NCBI GenBank assembly: GCA_950295325.1
Contig: OX485804.1
Span: 14,820,001-14,880,000 of the forward strand
Source of the DNA: Polytrichum commune
Lineage: Eukaryota; Streptophyta; Polytrichopsida; Polytrichales; Polytrichaceae
Direction: 5' to 3'
DNA: 60,000 nucleotides
Shown: piece after piece, positions 35,520 to 46,661 of the stretch
Layout: each line of letters starts with the position of its first letter
How positions within the stretch are numbered: the first letter of the stretch is position 1
The notes under the pieces: model-generated
The model's database searches: none
Told to the model about the DNA's origin: nothing
What the model saw: the letters and a program-made list of their open reading frames with translations, nothing else
Position numbers and translations under genes: made by a program

Positions 35520-36318
35520 CAAAAAAGAAAGAAAGACGGAATGCCATTGAGAGTGGTAGATGATGTAGAGACCAAAAATCAAGTTCTGAAGGAGTTTCAT
35601 GATATACTTTGGATAGGGCACAAAGGAGTTTGGGCCACATACCAGAAGATCAAAGAACGATATTGGTGGAAGGGTCTCTATAAAAATGTAAAGAAATTTG
35701 TGGCTTCTTGCATTGAATGTCAATTGCAGTTTAAAGTCATATACAAGGATAAGTTGCATCCTACTTATCCACTCAGTATGCACTTCCAGTGGGTGATTGA
35801 TTTAGTAGCTATGCCTTTGGGATTATGGGACATAAAGTATTTTGTTTTATCAAGGGAGGAACTCTCAAACTATGTTGAAGATAGAATTTTGAGATGTGTG
35901 TAGATTCATCTTAGAGGATATCTTTAGCAAGTATGGTAGCATCGGTAGGATGAGGGCTAATTGAGGAGAATTAGATGCAACCAAGGTTAGAGTTTTTTTT
36001 AAGAGATATGGTGTGAAGTTGAAACTGACAATTGCTTACAATCCTGAGGCAAATGGTAAGAATGAGAGAGGACATCCTCCCATTGTTAATGTTATTGTTA
36101 AGGCTTGTAGAGGTAAGCCAAAGCATTGGCCAAGACTTCTACCATTTGCTTTATGGACAAATAGAACCACTCATAGCACTATCACTAAATATATGCCTAT
36201 TGAGTTGATGTTGGGTCAAAAACCAATTATGCATGTAGAGGATTATGTTTCCACATGGTTAGTGTTGAATTGGGAGGATGGCATTACAAGAGAGAGGTTA
36301 TTGGAGCTCGAAATTTAA
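35520..36318 (+). pseudogene. Integrase remnant of the gypsy element
   Basis: The first piece (35541-35903) shows the HHCC zinc-binding region: EFHDILWIGHKG and, about 30 residues later, SCIECQ. This is followed by the start of the catalytic core with WVIDLVAMPLG, which supplies the first acidic residue. The second piece (36013-36318) has AYNPEANGKNERGH, the glutamate motif of the DDE triad, then PRLLPFALWTNRTTHS. The second Asp region between the pieces is disrupted by a stop and frameshift. Confidence 0.88.
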
Positions 36319-36750
36319 CAACTTAAAAGATTGTCTGAAGATCAAGAGATTGCATTAGAGAAATTGAAGCCTGGATAACAATGAGAGGTTTGACAAAATT
36401 CACCGTTTGAGATCCAAACCAATTAATGTTGGAAATTGGGTGTTGGTATTCGATAGCTGTTTGGAGCATCAACATAGCACTTTAAAAAAATTACTCGAAG
36501 ATAGTTTGGTCCATATGTGGTAATTTGCAGTACATGACAGTGACACCTATTCTCTTCGTGAGTTGGATGGCACGAGGTTGAAGATACCTGTGGCTGGGAA
36601 GTGGGTATAAACATTTAGGAGGAGAGATAGCAAGTTTACTCCATATGATCTTATAGGTGTTGCGGACTTTGATTTTGATGATCAAGAAGATGTGGAGGCA
36701 TGTGCGCAAGATGAAGATATTTAGTTTGGCACATACCGGAGGATGTGCAA

Positions 36751-36767
36751 GTTTGGAGGGGGGTGAA
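36751..36767 (+). promoter_or_regulatory. Polypurine tract of the gypsy element
   Basis: GTTTGGAGGGGGGTGAA lies directly before the TGTCGTG start of the 3' LTR, the position of the plus-strand priming site. Confidence 0.75.
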
Positions 36768-37400
36768 TGTCGTGAAGCAAACTTTTACAAGATCTAAAAT
36801 AAAAATAAAAATGATATTGTTATTTCGTTTGATTTCATAGAAAGAATAGTAAAATGAAAAGTTAGGAGTGATCACCTAGTTGTCTAGAGATAGCGAGTTG
36901 TCTAAAATTAGTTGTTAAAAGTTAGATTATGGATAGTTATCTATAAAAAATTGCCTAAAAGATAGTGAGTTGTCTGAAGGTAGTTGTTAGAAGTTAGATA
37001 GTTGACAGTTATCTATAGAGAGTTGCCTAAAGGATAGTGAGTTGTCTAAAGGTAGTTGTTAAAAGTTAGATAGTTGATAGTTATCTTTAGAAAGTTGCGT
37101 AAAGGATAGTGAGTTGTCTTAATTTAGTTGTTAGAAGTTAGATAGTTGATAATTATCTATAGAGAGTTGCCTAAAAGATAGTGAGTTGTCTTAATTTAGT
37201 TATAGGGCTATCTAAAATGTGAGTGGATATATAAAGGTGGGGGGAAGGAAGTCTTCTTCCCCTTCAAACAATTTCCTCTCTCTCATGTTTCCATCAAGAG
37301 TGTCGAGTTTCAAGTTTTGATTTTCCCCATCTTTAACTCAATCCAGGTGCAACTAGAAACCCTGTGTTTTCTCAAAGCAAAGTCCTCTATACGATATATT
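36768..37400 (+). repeat. 3' LTR of the gypsy element
   Basis: Matches the 5' LTR from TGTCGTGAAGC to CTCTATACGATAT. It has four full ~72-bp tandem units (from 36895) plus a partial fifth, one more than the 5' LTR, and the same TATA region at 37224-37245. The two LTRs are identical at integration in such elements, so the copy-number change arose afterwards. Confidence 0.85.
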
Positions 37401-38225
37401 GTGTTGATCAATTGGTTGATGAGTACCACAATTAAATAATGTCGTTGTGCAAGCTGGCCAAGATCACCAGATCGCCCAATTATTTTTCGTCTCAAACTTA
37501 ATCAATATTGTGTCAATGACGTGGTCGTGCGTACCTATACCCTAAATGGTTGTTGAGGAGTGCCAACACGTTCTTTCTCCAAAAAAAAATCCCATGACAT
37601 TTTCCTTTATACTAATGCGTTTGATTCAAATTTAGATAGAAACTACACACTTCTTCATCCAAGTTGTCAAACCCATAATTATACTACTGATCCTACTACA
37701 CATTTTTAGGGGGGTCCTATGTCTATGACCCTATTTTTTTCTACCAATTACTAAATTGGAGGAATTATCCACCACCCTATTTTACATATGATTATGCAGG
37801 GGACATATTTCCAATGTTATGGTAGATCTACTAAAATTATAAATTTCACCCTAAACGAATTAAATTGATCATTATTTTTTTTATCCTAGGCGGTTTTCTA
37901 AAATTCCGACAGTCAACTCCCCGAGTACATGCGTGGTGGTTGTCATTAGGATAATTGTCAAGGAGGGGATGTACAACCTATTGGAATGGTTGGGGTTTTG
38001 GCATTATTGATATAGAGAATGGGGAAGTTACATGATCATTGTAAGTTTTTTCCATACACAAGTGTCTTTCCTCTACTATTGTTGACACTTTGGTGTCTTT
38101 TCATGTTTTTTTTATGAAATAAAATTTCCAACTTGTATTGCAAAGTCTTATTTTGGTTTAGCATGTTGAGATGCCAACTTGCAACCTACCATAAATATAT
38201 ATATAACAAGTGGTTGCAATAGTTC
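37401..38225. other. Intergenic, no gene recognised
   Basis: AT-rich, homopolymer-rich sequence with stops in all frames and no recognisable element ends. Confidence 0.4.
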
Positions 38226-39560
38226 ATGAACAAAATGACATGCTCTTACGAAAACATTATGAATGACATGATCCATGTATTCATGCACATTGCTCATTAT
38301 AATTCTTGGCTTAAAGGCGGCTCTTTAAGGAAAGGGCCATATCAAGCATCATTGAAGCTTAAAGCTACAATGCACACCGGTGATCCCAAACTCCTTGCAA
38401 AGGCAATGAGGTCATTCCTTGGGGCAAAGGATCTTAGTACAAGGAATTGTGCACCATAGGGCTTTAAAAGTTTGGATCAACCAATAGGAAACTAGACTTT
38501 GCTACTTGAATCTAAGTATGACTCTCATCATCCCAACAAAGTGAATTACTCGATCCATCGCCCTAACACAAGGTCAAAGAGGGCATACATAGAGGAATCC
38601 TTCAAACATGATGAGAATGAGATATCTCACACCACCAATGTGTTGGAGTCAGAGTGTCATGAATCCTAATTGTATATTTATGAGAAGCGGCCTTACTTGT
38701 TCAAGAAAGAGTGTCATGTATTGCAGGCAAATGTTGGACATCCATGCAAGGCCAAAAATCATAGTGGGTTCACGTGGCACACCTACTCCAACTACATAAG
38801 CATGAAGGAGGAATACCATTCCAACAACCATGTTCCTTCAAAAAAAATTTATTTGTGCAAGTGACATTGATCGATGTGTGAAGGGGAGCAAGAAGAAATG
38901 GATTTTTGATTTGTTGGATCTTCCAAAGTTGTGGCCGGTGATTGGTGCAAACCTTACATGGGAGGAGAGATTTGGATTGGAAAATGTTGGGCTTCGACTA
39001 CAACAACAAGAGTTACTATCACCACGTCGTTGATTGAAAACAATGTCAAACTTCCCCATCCCTTGCTCACACTTTTGTGTTCCTCTAAACCCAGATGTGC
39101 ACTTGAACACCTGTTTTTCCAAGTTAGTTCAACGGAACATGACAATGGCATTACCGGAGCACATGGGTAAATGGGAGAGGGCATTACAAATGGATGGGTA
39201 TTATGTTGTTTGTGCAACGCCCATTCCATAGCTTGGATACAGATGCATAATAACCATAGTTTCCAAGGAAGAGAAGACATACCTTGTGTCCATTGCAAAT
39301 ATTCCGAAATGCACTCGCAATGCACTAGCCCAAGCTTCATTAAAAAAACATTTGTGGCAATGAGAAAGAGGGGTTCAATGGGTTCCATGCAAACATTTAT
39401 ATTTTGTGTTAAGGTATTTGTGCAAGGTTGACTATGCCACCAACAAGTTCATCCATGCAATGACATTCAACTACAATGTAGAGATGTGTCTTCTTGGACT
39501 TGCAAGTGTTGAGGAACAAGCTTATTGGTATAAAGGGCATGGACACAGTTATTCTTAGTT
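38226..39560 (+). pseudogene. Degraded ORF with a SWIM-like zinc-finger remnant
   Basis: Pieces in one general direction but shifting frames include 38226-38459, 38670-39033 (KKWIFDLLDLPKLWPVIGAN) and 39140-39510. The last reads MGKWERALQMDGYYVV, then SIANIPKCTRN, then VPCKHLYFVLRYLCKVDY and KFIHAMTFNYNVEM. The C-x-C...C-x-H arrangement resembles a SWIM finger in which the second Cys has become Arg (CTR), and CKH is intact. Stops at about 39230 and 39360 break it. SWIM domains occur in MULE-type transposases and FAR1-like proteins; I could not decide which this was. Confidence 0.4.
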
Positions 39561-40454
39561 TTTACACATAGAAATACATGTGTATGTCCAAAGAAAGTGT
39601 AGTGCAAACTGGTGGTTCAATTAAATGGATGTTTGTCACAAAAAGGTCATTCACATTTGTATGAAGTGCCTATCACTATGGATTGGCAAACTTCATGGAA
39701 TTCATGGTAGTACGGTCAACTTAAATGATTTGTTTTGCCCACAATGTTGTTTTCATAATATCTAATATTGTTATATTGGAATACTTTAGTATATAATTTT
39801 ATTATTAGTCATATTGTTGCTCATTGCTCACATGTAACCGCTCACCGCTCATTGCTCAATGCTCCCATGCTAGCGTCCCTCAAGCATGATGTATGTCTAA
39901 TTTCTTTGGCTTTTAATAGAAATATATCTTTGATGATAACATGTTTGTTTTGGTGTCCGTATTATGCTATCATTTTTCTTTGATTTATGGGCTACAAGCA
40001 ATGTAGAGAGAGTTGATAGTATGTCACAATGAGGTTTGAAGTAAGGTCAACGTATTCAATGGACCCCAAGATTGGAGAGCATGGAACTTCATAGAGAGGA
40101 TTTTGTAGAAAATGTTGAATACACTTGCATTGATTTGTCCATGGACGGTGTCGATCCATTTGGATGCCAACAAACAACACATTCAACTTGACCAAATAGG
40201 TCGTATCCATTGTTGTCCAAATGGATTGATTCCATCCCAAGCCAAACCCATGCAATCATATTTAGCATTTCCACAAAAATCTTCATGGTTATTATCAACA
40301 AATTCCATGTTTTCCCATCTTAGGGTTTACCTATTAAGTGCCCTTACCTTATCCTTAAGTTCTTAGTATGGCATACCATCAATTTCACTTAAATAAGGCT
40401 ACAATACTTAGCTTGTAGTCTAGAAAAACAAGGATAATAATGGCATATTTTGGA
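39561..40454. other. Intergenic, no gene recognised
   Basis: Contains a short run of CGCTCA(C/T)TGCTCA motifs near 39830-39860 and otherwise nothing recognisable. Overlapping open frames on both strands near 40090-40300 arise from a partly self-complementary stretch. Confidence 0.4.
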
Positions 40455-42027
40455 TACCATGTGAGCCCAAATTATGTGCTCACAAGTGTGTTTAAGTTAA
40501 AAGGTCCAATTAAGTTAAGCCTTTGAGTCTTCATCAATTATCTAAAAACATAAAAAGAGTGAGGTTGGTAGCGTAAACCGAAGATAGGTTAAGGTTGGGT
40601 TTTTGATTAAATTAAAGAATTAGGATGTTAATTAATTGATTTAGGAAGGAGCAAATAGTGAGTATGCCGAGACGAGGATGGCAAGTTCAGGGTTTTAGAG
40701 TCCAATTGGAACCCCCCTCTGTCCATTCTAAGGGGTGGTTCCAGGGTTTAGAGGATAAACCCGGATTCGGTGCAATGAGGAGGGGTCTGGACCTCGAGGT
40801 CCCTTTGTTGTGGCTACCTCTCTGTTTTTCGGAGGACATGATAGGAGGCCGGAGCTAGGAGAGCTCCAACAACAGGAGGTGAGAAAAAAAGTGCAGTGAG
40901 GGTGGGAGGAAGCCTTAGCTTCCTGGGCTGCAAATGAGAACCAACTAGTCACCGAGGATGCAGTGGGTTTCCTTGGCGAAGGTGGATGGCCAGGTTGAAG
41001 GAAGGTGTCTGGAGAGGACACTAGAAGGGGATCAAATTCACACCGAAGACGGTGGTGGTGCACAACAGGGCCAGTCAATGAGAGAGGGATGCACGAGCAG
41101 CTGAAGGAGAGGTGTTACGATCTGAACACTCGAGCCGCAACACCGGAGGAGGCCAGTGAGGAGGGTCGGATTGAATTCAGAGGAAGGATCTTCGGCGTCA
41201 GGGTGCCAAATACAGCTAAAATTCTAATTAACTCACTGGGAGCGAGGGGTGCCCACGTGGGGGTGCCTAAGGGTCTGGAACCGAGGTGGGGGTTACATAG
41301 ATACAGCTGAGGATGAACAGGCCAATGCAGACCAGAAAATAATAAGAGAAGTGAAGGAACCTCATTTAGCAGGCAGGGGGCGTTGAAAGCTGAAGACTTG
41401 GAACCCTCGGTATGCGAATGAGCATATTCACGCTGATAAAAAAAAGTGGCGTTCACTTCAGGAACGGAATCTTAGATTCGGGGTGGCCGATTGTGAGCAG
41501 TGGAGGGGATGGATTGACAGGTTAATGTGGGCGAGTCTGAATTCAATTAATGCATACGGAGGGACTGGGAAATTCGTGACGGCTTGTGGATTTACTTGCA
41601 GCATTCGGGAACACCTCCGTTGGTTAGGTGTGCTAACATGTGAGGGACTGAGGAGCAACCTCCGAGTCTGCGACTGGGAATTCTGACGTGGCCAACAATT
41701 AACTTCTACCACTGTTGATACTAGGACAGGAGCAATCCAACTCCTTGGGCACTCTGGTCGGCAGGATACAATGCTGGATTCCAACGATAGAGGAGGGGAG
41801 ACAACCAAACTGAAGAGTTGATGGCTAGGGACCCTTCCCATCCGCACTGACTTGAGGAGCTGAGGGAAACAGGGGATGGTATGCCGGATGGATGGACACA
41901 GGGGGGTTAGTACTTAGGTACGTAGTTGGAGGAAGGGGTTAGGAATTAAAGTAGTCCCGGCCAAGCTTAAGTGCACATTATTAAACTAATGGCATTGACT
42001 TGGAGAACCAACATGGGTAAGGGTTAG

Positions 42028-43443
42028 TGTGAGGCCAAACCGCCCACCCTTAAGCGTCCTAGTCCGGGTGAGGGAATGGTTATCACATTCATGTTCACAT
42101 AGCTTCCTCTTACCATCTTCACAAAACTCCATTTCAATTCCCATCAATTCTTGCACACCAATTTATTCCATAAGAAGAGTACAAGCATTAAAAAATGTTG
42201 TTCCCTATTTATTCCCTTCCTCCTACACTAATTTGCACACCAACCCTTAACTCACTACCCATATCCCCTAATGCCTTCGGCCCTTGGCCCTTGGCCATAC
42301 CCGGCCCTACCCGGCCTATACCCGGCTCATACCCGTATTCTCCGGTTCCACAACCAGGTTCTCGGCCCTCAATCCAGTAGTTCCCTAGGCCAACATTAAG
42401 CATTCATGGCTTCGGCCCTCAATCCAGTAGCTCCCTCGGCTTCGGCCAACCTTAAGCATTCATGGCTTCGGCCCTCAATCCAGTGGCTCCCTCGACTTCA
42501 GCCCTCAATCCAGTAGCTCCCTCGGCCTCAGCTAGCATTAAGCATTCATGGCTTCGGCCTCAATCCAGTAGATCCCTCGGCCTCGGCCAGCATTAAGCAT
42601 TCATGGCTTCAACCTCAATCCAGTAGCTCCCTCGGCTTCGGCCAACCTTAAGCATTCATGGCTTCGGCCTCAATCCAGTAGCTCCCTCGGCTTGCATTAA
42701 GCAGTCATGGCTTCGGCCCTCAATCCAGTAGCTCCCTCGGCTTGCATTAAGCATTCATGGCTTCGGCCCTCAATCCAGTAGCTCCCTCGGCTTGCATTAA
42801 GCATTCATGGCTTCGGCCCTCAATCCAGTAGCTCCCTCGGCCTTGGCCAACATTAAGCATTCATGGCTTCGGCCCTCAATCCAGTAACTCCCTCGGCTTC
42901 GGCCCAACTCTAAGAGCTCAACCCCTTAATACCAAAGGTCCCTTAACTAATTCCCTTACCTAATTCTAATAATTCCACTAAATCCCCTACTAAGTTCCTC
43001 ACCTAATTCACACATTTTCTTCTAGCTCTAAGAGCTCAAAAATCCTAGAGAAGAGAGGGGGAGAGAGAGAGAGAGAGGAAGAAGAGAAAGGAAGAGAGGA
43101 GAGGGCACCCAAGACCACAAACCCCTTAACCTTCTCCTACTTAGTAGGACCTTATCCTATCCACTAAACCCTCGCCCCCAAAACCAACAAGAACATGTTC
43201 TAAATCAAACATTTAAATATAAGGCCCTTCCCCTTGCTTCACCAACACTACACACTTAACCAAAACACTCCCTAATATCACTAAGCTTCTAATTAACCAC
43301 ACAAAATAGGCTTAAGGCCTAAAACATAAACCACACCAAGTCTCACTCTTTTTATATTTTTGATTGTTTCAATCACACTCCAAATGCAATTCTAAATAAA
43401 TTCTAAACATAAAACAAATATGAGCAACCATTTTGGGCTCATA
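42028..43443 (+). mobile_element. Solo LTR, family S, nested inside another family S LTR
   Basis: Starts TGTGAGGCCAAACCGCCCAC and ends GGGCTCATA, with exact 5-bp duplications GTTAG at 42023-42027 and 43444-43448. It is the closest relative of the minus-strand copy at 22579-23718; both share the CTACTTAGTAGGACCTTATC and GAACATGTTCT blocks. The terminal CA has become TA. It contains a minisatellite (42390-42905) and a purine-rich GAGAGAGAGA run near 43060. Confidence 0.88.
42390..42905 (+). repeat. Minisatellite, CATTAAGCATTCATGGCTTC core
   Basis: About nine imperfect copies of a 50-60-bp unit built from TTAAGCATTCATGGCTTCGG, CCTCAATCCAGTAG and CTCCCTCGGCTT. Unit length varies because a GGCC(A/T)AC segment is present in some copies only. 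It lies inside the nested solo LTR and has no counterpart in the related LTR at 22579-23718, which carries a different minisatellite. Confidence 0.88.
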
Positions 43444-43659
43444 GTTAGTTTCAAGTGTGAGCTATGTAAGCTTTTTTCAAAGTGATTGTGTTGTGCGATG
43501 ACCACAGGGCCTGAGTATTTTTTTAATACTATGACTTGTGCCATTTGAATAAAGTGATGTGTTTAAATTAGCGTTGAGCTGTGTAAATTGCATATATGTG
43601 AGCCACGGTTCTCACCCGGACTACAACGCATGGGGTGGGGGTTTGTGGCTGACATACCA

Positions 43660-44700
43660 CTAAAAGAATGTTAGCATCAAAGACCAAAAGGGGGTGCATA
43701 AGAATGAGGTGAACATCATGAGTACAAACTCATAAGCATGCATAAAAACCTCAACTGGAAACACATGAGAGGATAATGAATCGAACTCTCACATGCAATC
43801 TACTTGTATAAATCTAACCATTTATTTTATGCAAAATAATTTTCAATAACTTTTAATCATGATCTTGCCACACTACATTGTCTGATTAATGTGGGTGGAA
43901 AATTCACGTGGGCTGGAATTTAGTGTGTCCCACATTAATTTTATAGTACTTGCCTTGTCTTGAATTTTCATCCAAATATGTAGAGGAAAAAATCCACACT
44001 AACATTGAAAATTTCAATGGGCATTTTCAATTTTATTATTTAAAAAATAGTGTGGGTAGTTGAGAATTAATGTGGTCCACACTAATTAGATAAAACAGTG
44101 TAGAAGCAGTGCAACTATCTGTACAAAAAGGTGGACAGTTTGTTGGTTATCATAACAGGGCACTTAGCACACTAGAGGGGACTCATCATCATTTGAGAGG
44201 TTTGGTTTTAGCTTTATGTGCGACAAAGCCCTCTCTCCATGGTCTTCTTCGAACAAGGGAGGGTCATTTTGCCTGGAGCATCCCAGGCTTGGACCTTATC
44301 TATTGAACTTAATAGATTTTTTTTTAATTTTTTTTTTGTGATCTAAAGGGGTTACACAAGTGTTACACATGCCCCTCAAAGATTGATAGTCTTGAACATT
44401 GTCCTTTTCGTCTTTGTCAATCACGGTGGTGTGTTTGTTGTTATCCTTTATAATAATATAATTTTCAAAAAGTATACATTTCAAAATTTGTAACAGGGTG
44501 TTAGAATCGGGTGACCTCAATATTGAGTGTGTTCTACATTAGTGTTCGGCATGTACTACATGAAATATGGAATTTAGTGTCACTTTCTATTTGGAGTTAC
44601 ACGGTGCTATATATTTTTCACTGTTGATGTAATTTCTTACCAAGCAAAGTTGTTAATGATCTAGTGTTTCCAAGTCCAATTGGTTGCATGTTGTGATCTC
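43660..44700. other. Intergenic, no gene recognised
   Basis: Around 43880-44100, GTGTGG and CACACTA motifs recur in both orientations, suggesting an old TIR element, but I could not define ends. The open frame 44109-44306 resembles a short piece of retroelement RNase H-like sequence only weakly and is not called. Confidence 0.35.
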
Positions 44701-44715
44701 TCGGTCATTCTTTAT

Positions 44716-44967
44716 TAATATGGGGTATACTCTACATATTCCTGTAGAATGGTTGGTAATTTTCCTGCAGTCTTGAACTTCAACTGGTTCTTTCTCAGAC
44801 TCAACTGGTTCATTTGTAACTAGCAGTCAATTCTCCCTATTCATTCCTCAAGCACAATGAAGTACGAGAACCTACAGTTAGTTACAGACGAACTGGTTGA
44901 AGTTCAAGACTTCAGGAGAATTACCGATCACTTTATTTAGAGGAATTTATAGAATATACCCCAATTT
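44716..44967. repeat. Imperfect inverted repeat with CTTGAACTTCAACTGGTT arms
   Basis: The left arm (about 44716-44826) and right arm (44875-44967) are inverted copies; the shared core is AGTCTTGAACTTCAAC-GGTT. About 48 bp separate them. Related sequence appears as two direct copies at 49375-49700. No coding capacity. Confidence 0.65.
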
Positions 44968-45438
44968 ACTACCGAAGGATGTCGACATGTAACCGGTTGG
45001 ACTTGCAAACACTCGGATCTCAACCGATTATGCCCAGAAATCTCCCCAATCACTGCTGGAGCATACAAAAATGCAGGTGCTTTCTTGGGGGGAAATGAAA
45101 GCTGTTGGAATGGCCTACGGGGAGTACTATCAGGACAAGAGTACACTACTCACAGGTATTATCGTGTTTCCCGCAGCTTCCATCGATGCATTGAAGTCCA
45201 CAACTCCACAGTCCACACGCATCAACTTTCTAATAAACTTAAGATATGGAGGACTGAATCCTGGTGGTGGGTCCAGGATTCCCTCAACTTTTGCCCTAAG
45301 TTAAATACAGCCATTCAAGAATGTTTGTTGCAAGCTGCTTGTTCATCTCACCTCCATTTTGTCAGTACTAGCTAGTGCAGCCACCCCATGTGCACTTCCT
45401 GAATCTTGACTCAGGGGCGGTTTACACTATGGACCATG

Positions 45439-45482
45439 AAGTCGTCCCACGTGAGAGGCCTATTTTGCGTGGGACGACTTCC
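45439..45482. repeat. Perfect 14-bp-stem hairpin
   Basis: GAAGTCGTCCCACG pairs with CGTGGGACGACTTC across a 16-base loop, near the left end of the TIR element. Confidence 0.8.
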
Positions 45483-45914
45483 ATGGTCCGACTTACTAAA
45501 ATATTAGTATTCATGGTTCATGGGCCCTTCACTAGGTGTAAACCGAATGTGGACCATGAAGAATGACCATGCACCAAAAAGTGGAGGTGCTGATTTTTTT
45601 AATACATGCCCAAACATGGCAATTTTGAAAAAAAATTAAGTTTGATCATTCCTTGTCTTCTCTTGGGCTTCACTTGTCTTCACTTCTTGTTAAATGTGTT
45701 GAAGATGTGGCTTGCAAATCTTCTCACAACAATTTTTTTTAAATAAAATAAAATGAGCAATTTAATTTGTACATGCTCAATGTAATTTACATGTGACATG
45801 TACCTTGTGTTGTCACTACACTAAATAGGATATTTAGTGTTTGATTATATTTAATGTTGTTACCACCCTACCTTGCTCAACACTGATTTTCAATTCTTTG
45901 ATAATTAATGTTAG

Positions 45915-46535
45915 AAGATTTCCCACTGCACTTCTTTTGACTACCCTGATCTACAATCACTAAACCACTATAGATTTTTCTTTTTTGTTTTGCAACTGTA
46001 TTTTGTAAGCATATTGGGGTGTGTAATATACCGTTGGAAAGGTATTTTCAAGACCTTTCCAACGGTATATTACAAGCCCCAAAATTCCAAACATTACATT
46101 TGGTAGACCAAAAAAACAAATCTGCACTTGAATTCTTGAGTTCTAGATGTCCCGCGTTGTTTGATGAAACACGTGTGAACCGGTTTAAGGGGTAGGGCAA
46201 GGTAGTGTTGGTATGTCTCATGGGCTATGGTATAATTAAGGCGCTTAAAAGGTAGATTCATTAAAAATTTATTGAAATGGTGTTTCTTTGACATGGGCCC
46301 TTGCCTTATCCTACCAGACCACCTCTCTTGCCTCTCTCAACGCAAAATCCGTTGGACTATGTCAGTGCATTTATTAGGCCTTATAAATTATATTTTGGGG
46401 ACCTCGACCTCCATGGTCCCTCTGCCATTTTTTCCTTAGTGTAAACGGAAGTTGTCCCGGGAGAACTTCAACAGCCAATCAGCTGCCTTGCAGAGCCCTG
46501 GTCCAACTTCATGGTCCATAGTGTAAACCGCCCCT
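45915..46535 (+). repeat. Left arm of a 621-bp inverted repeat
   Basis: Reverse complement of 47420-48040 with equal length. Every segment I compared, including a 66-codon open frame (46294-46094 on the minus strand and 47661-47861 on the plus strand), is identical. The arm starts at AAGATTTCCCACTGCAC and ends at the TIR GTAAACCGCCCCT. Confidence 0.92.
46024..46074. repeat. Perfect hairpin inside the left arm
   Basis: GTAATATACCGTTGGAAAGGT pairs with its exact complement 9-10 bases later, a 21-bp stem. The same hairpin is in the right arm at about 47881-47932. Confidence 0.88.
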
Positions 46536-46661
46536 AAAGAGGGAGAACAATATGCCCAAAAACTTCCTGGGCATTGGTCAACATATAACCAGTTGGCCTT
46601 TGGAAGAACATGATCACGACACAGTATGCCCGAAAATCTCCCCGGACATTGACATAGGTAA

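Larger units (their letters stand above)
28876..37400 (+). mobile_element. Ty3/gypsy LTR retrotransposon, both LTRs, coding region broken
   Basis: Two LTRs, 28876-29441 and 36768-37400, flank remnants of gag, protease, reverse transcriptase, RNase H and integrase, in that order, which is the Ty3/gypsy arrangement. Every domain is interrupted by stops or frameshifts, so the element is dead. A solo LTR of another family (30783-32028) is inserted between the two parts of gag. A purine-rich tract just before the 3' LTR (GGAGGGGGGTGAA, ending 36767) is a good polypurine tract. I could not find a 5-bp target duplication. LTR divergence looks roughly 10% by eye, so insertion is not recent. Confidence 0.88.
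40460..43654 (-). mobile_element. Solo LTR, family S, minus orientation, split by a nested solo LTR
   Basis: On the minus strand it starts TGTCAGCCACAAACCCCCAC (plus-strand end 43654) and ends GGGCTCACA (plus-strand start 40460), the same termini as the copy at 30783-32028. Exact 5-bp duplications TACCA flank it at 40455-40459 and 43655-43659. Another solo LTR with its own target duplication (42028-43443) lies inside it. Without that insertion it is about 1.77 kb. It has no gene; the 41005-41310 open frame has no known domain. Confidence 0.88.
45414..46534. mobile_element. 1.1-kb TIR element, left partner of the foldback structure
   Basis: Both ends carry the same 29-30-bp terminal inverted repeat, which begins GGGGCGGTTTACACTATGGA. 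The plus-strand copy is at 45414-45443 and the reverse-complement copy is at 46506-46534. No gene is encoded. Clear target duplications were not found. Two perfect hairpins lie inside (45439-45482 and 46024-46074). The right-hand 621 bp is repeated in inverse orientation at 47420-48040. The superfamily is undetermined; the ends do not fit Stowaway or Tourist consensus that I recognise. Confidence 0.7.

Noticed and set aside
28876-37400. Possibility that the second gypsy element is still functional
   Set aside because: Stops and frameshifts occur in every domain, one of the paired RT aspartates is lost and gag is split by a solo LTR.
40089-40366. Overlapping frames on both strands with similar peptides
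   Set aside because: Explained by a partly self-complementary stretch; no coding evidence.
42390-42905. Regular repeats considered as a CRISPR-like array
   Set aside because: The units are contiguous and of variable length with no unique spacers, inside a plant LTR: a minisatellite.
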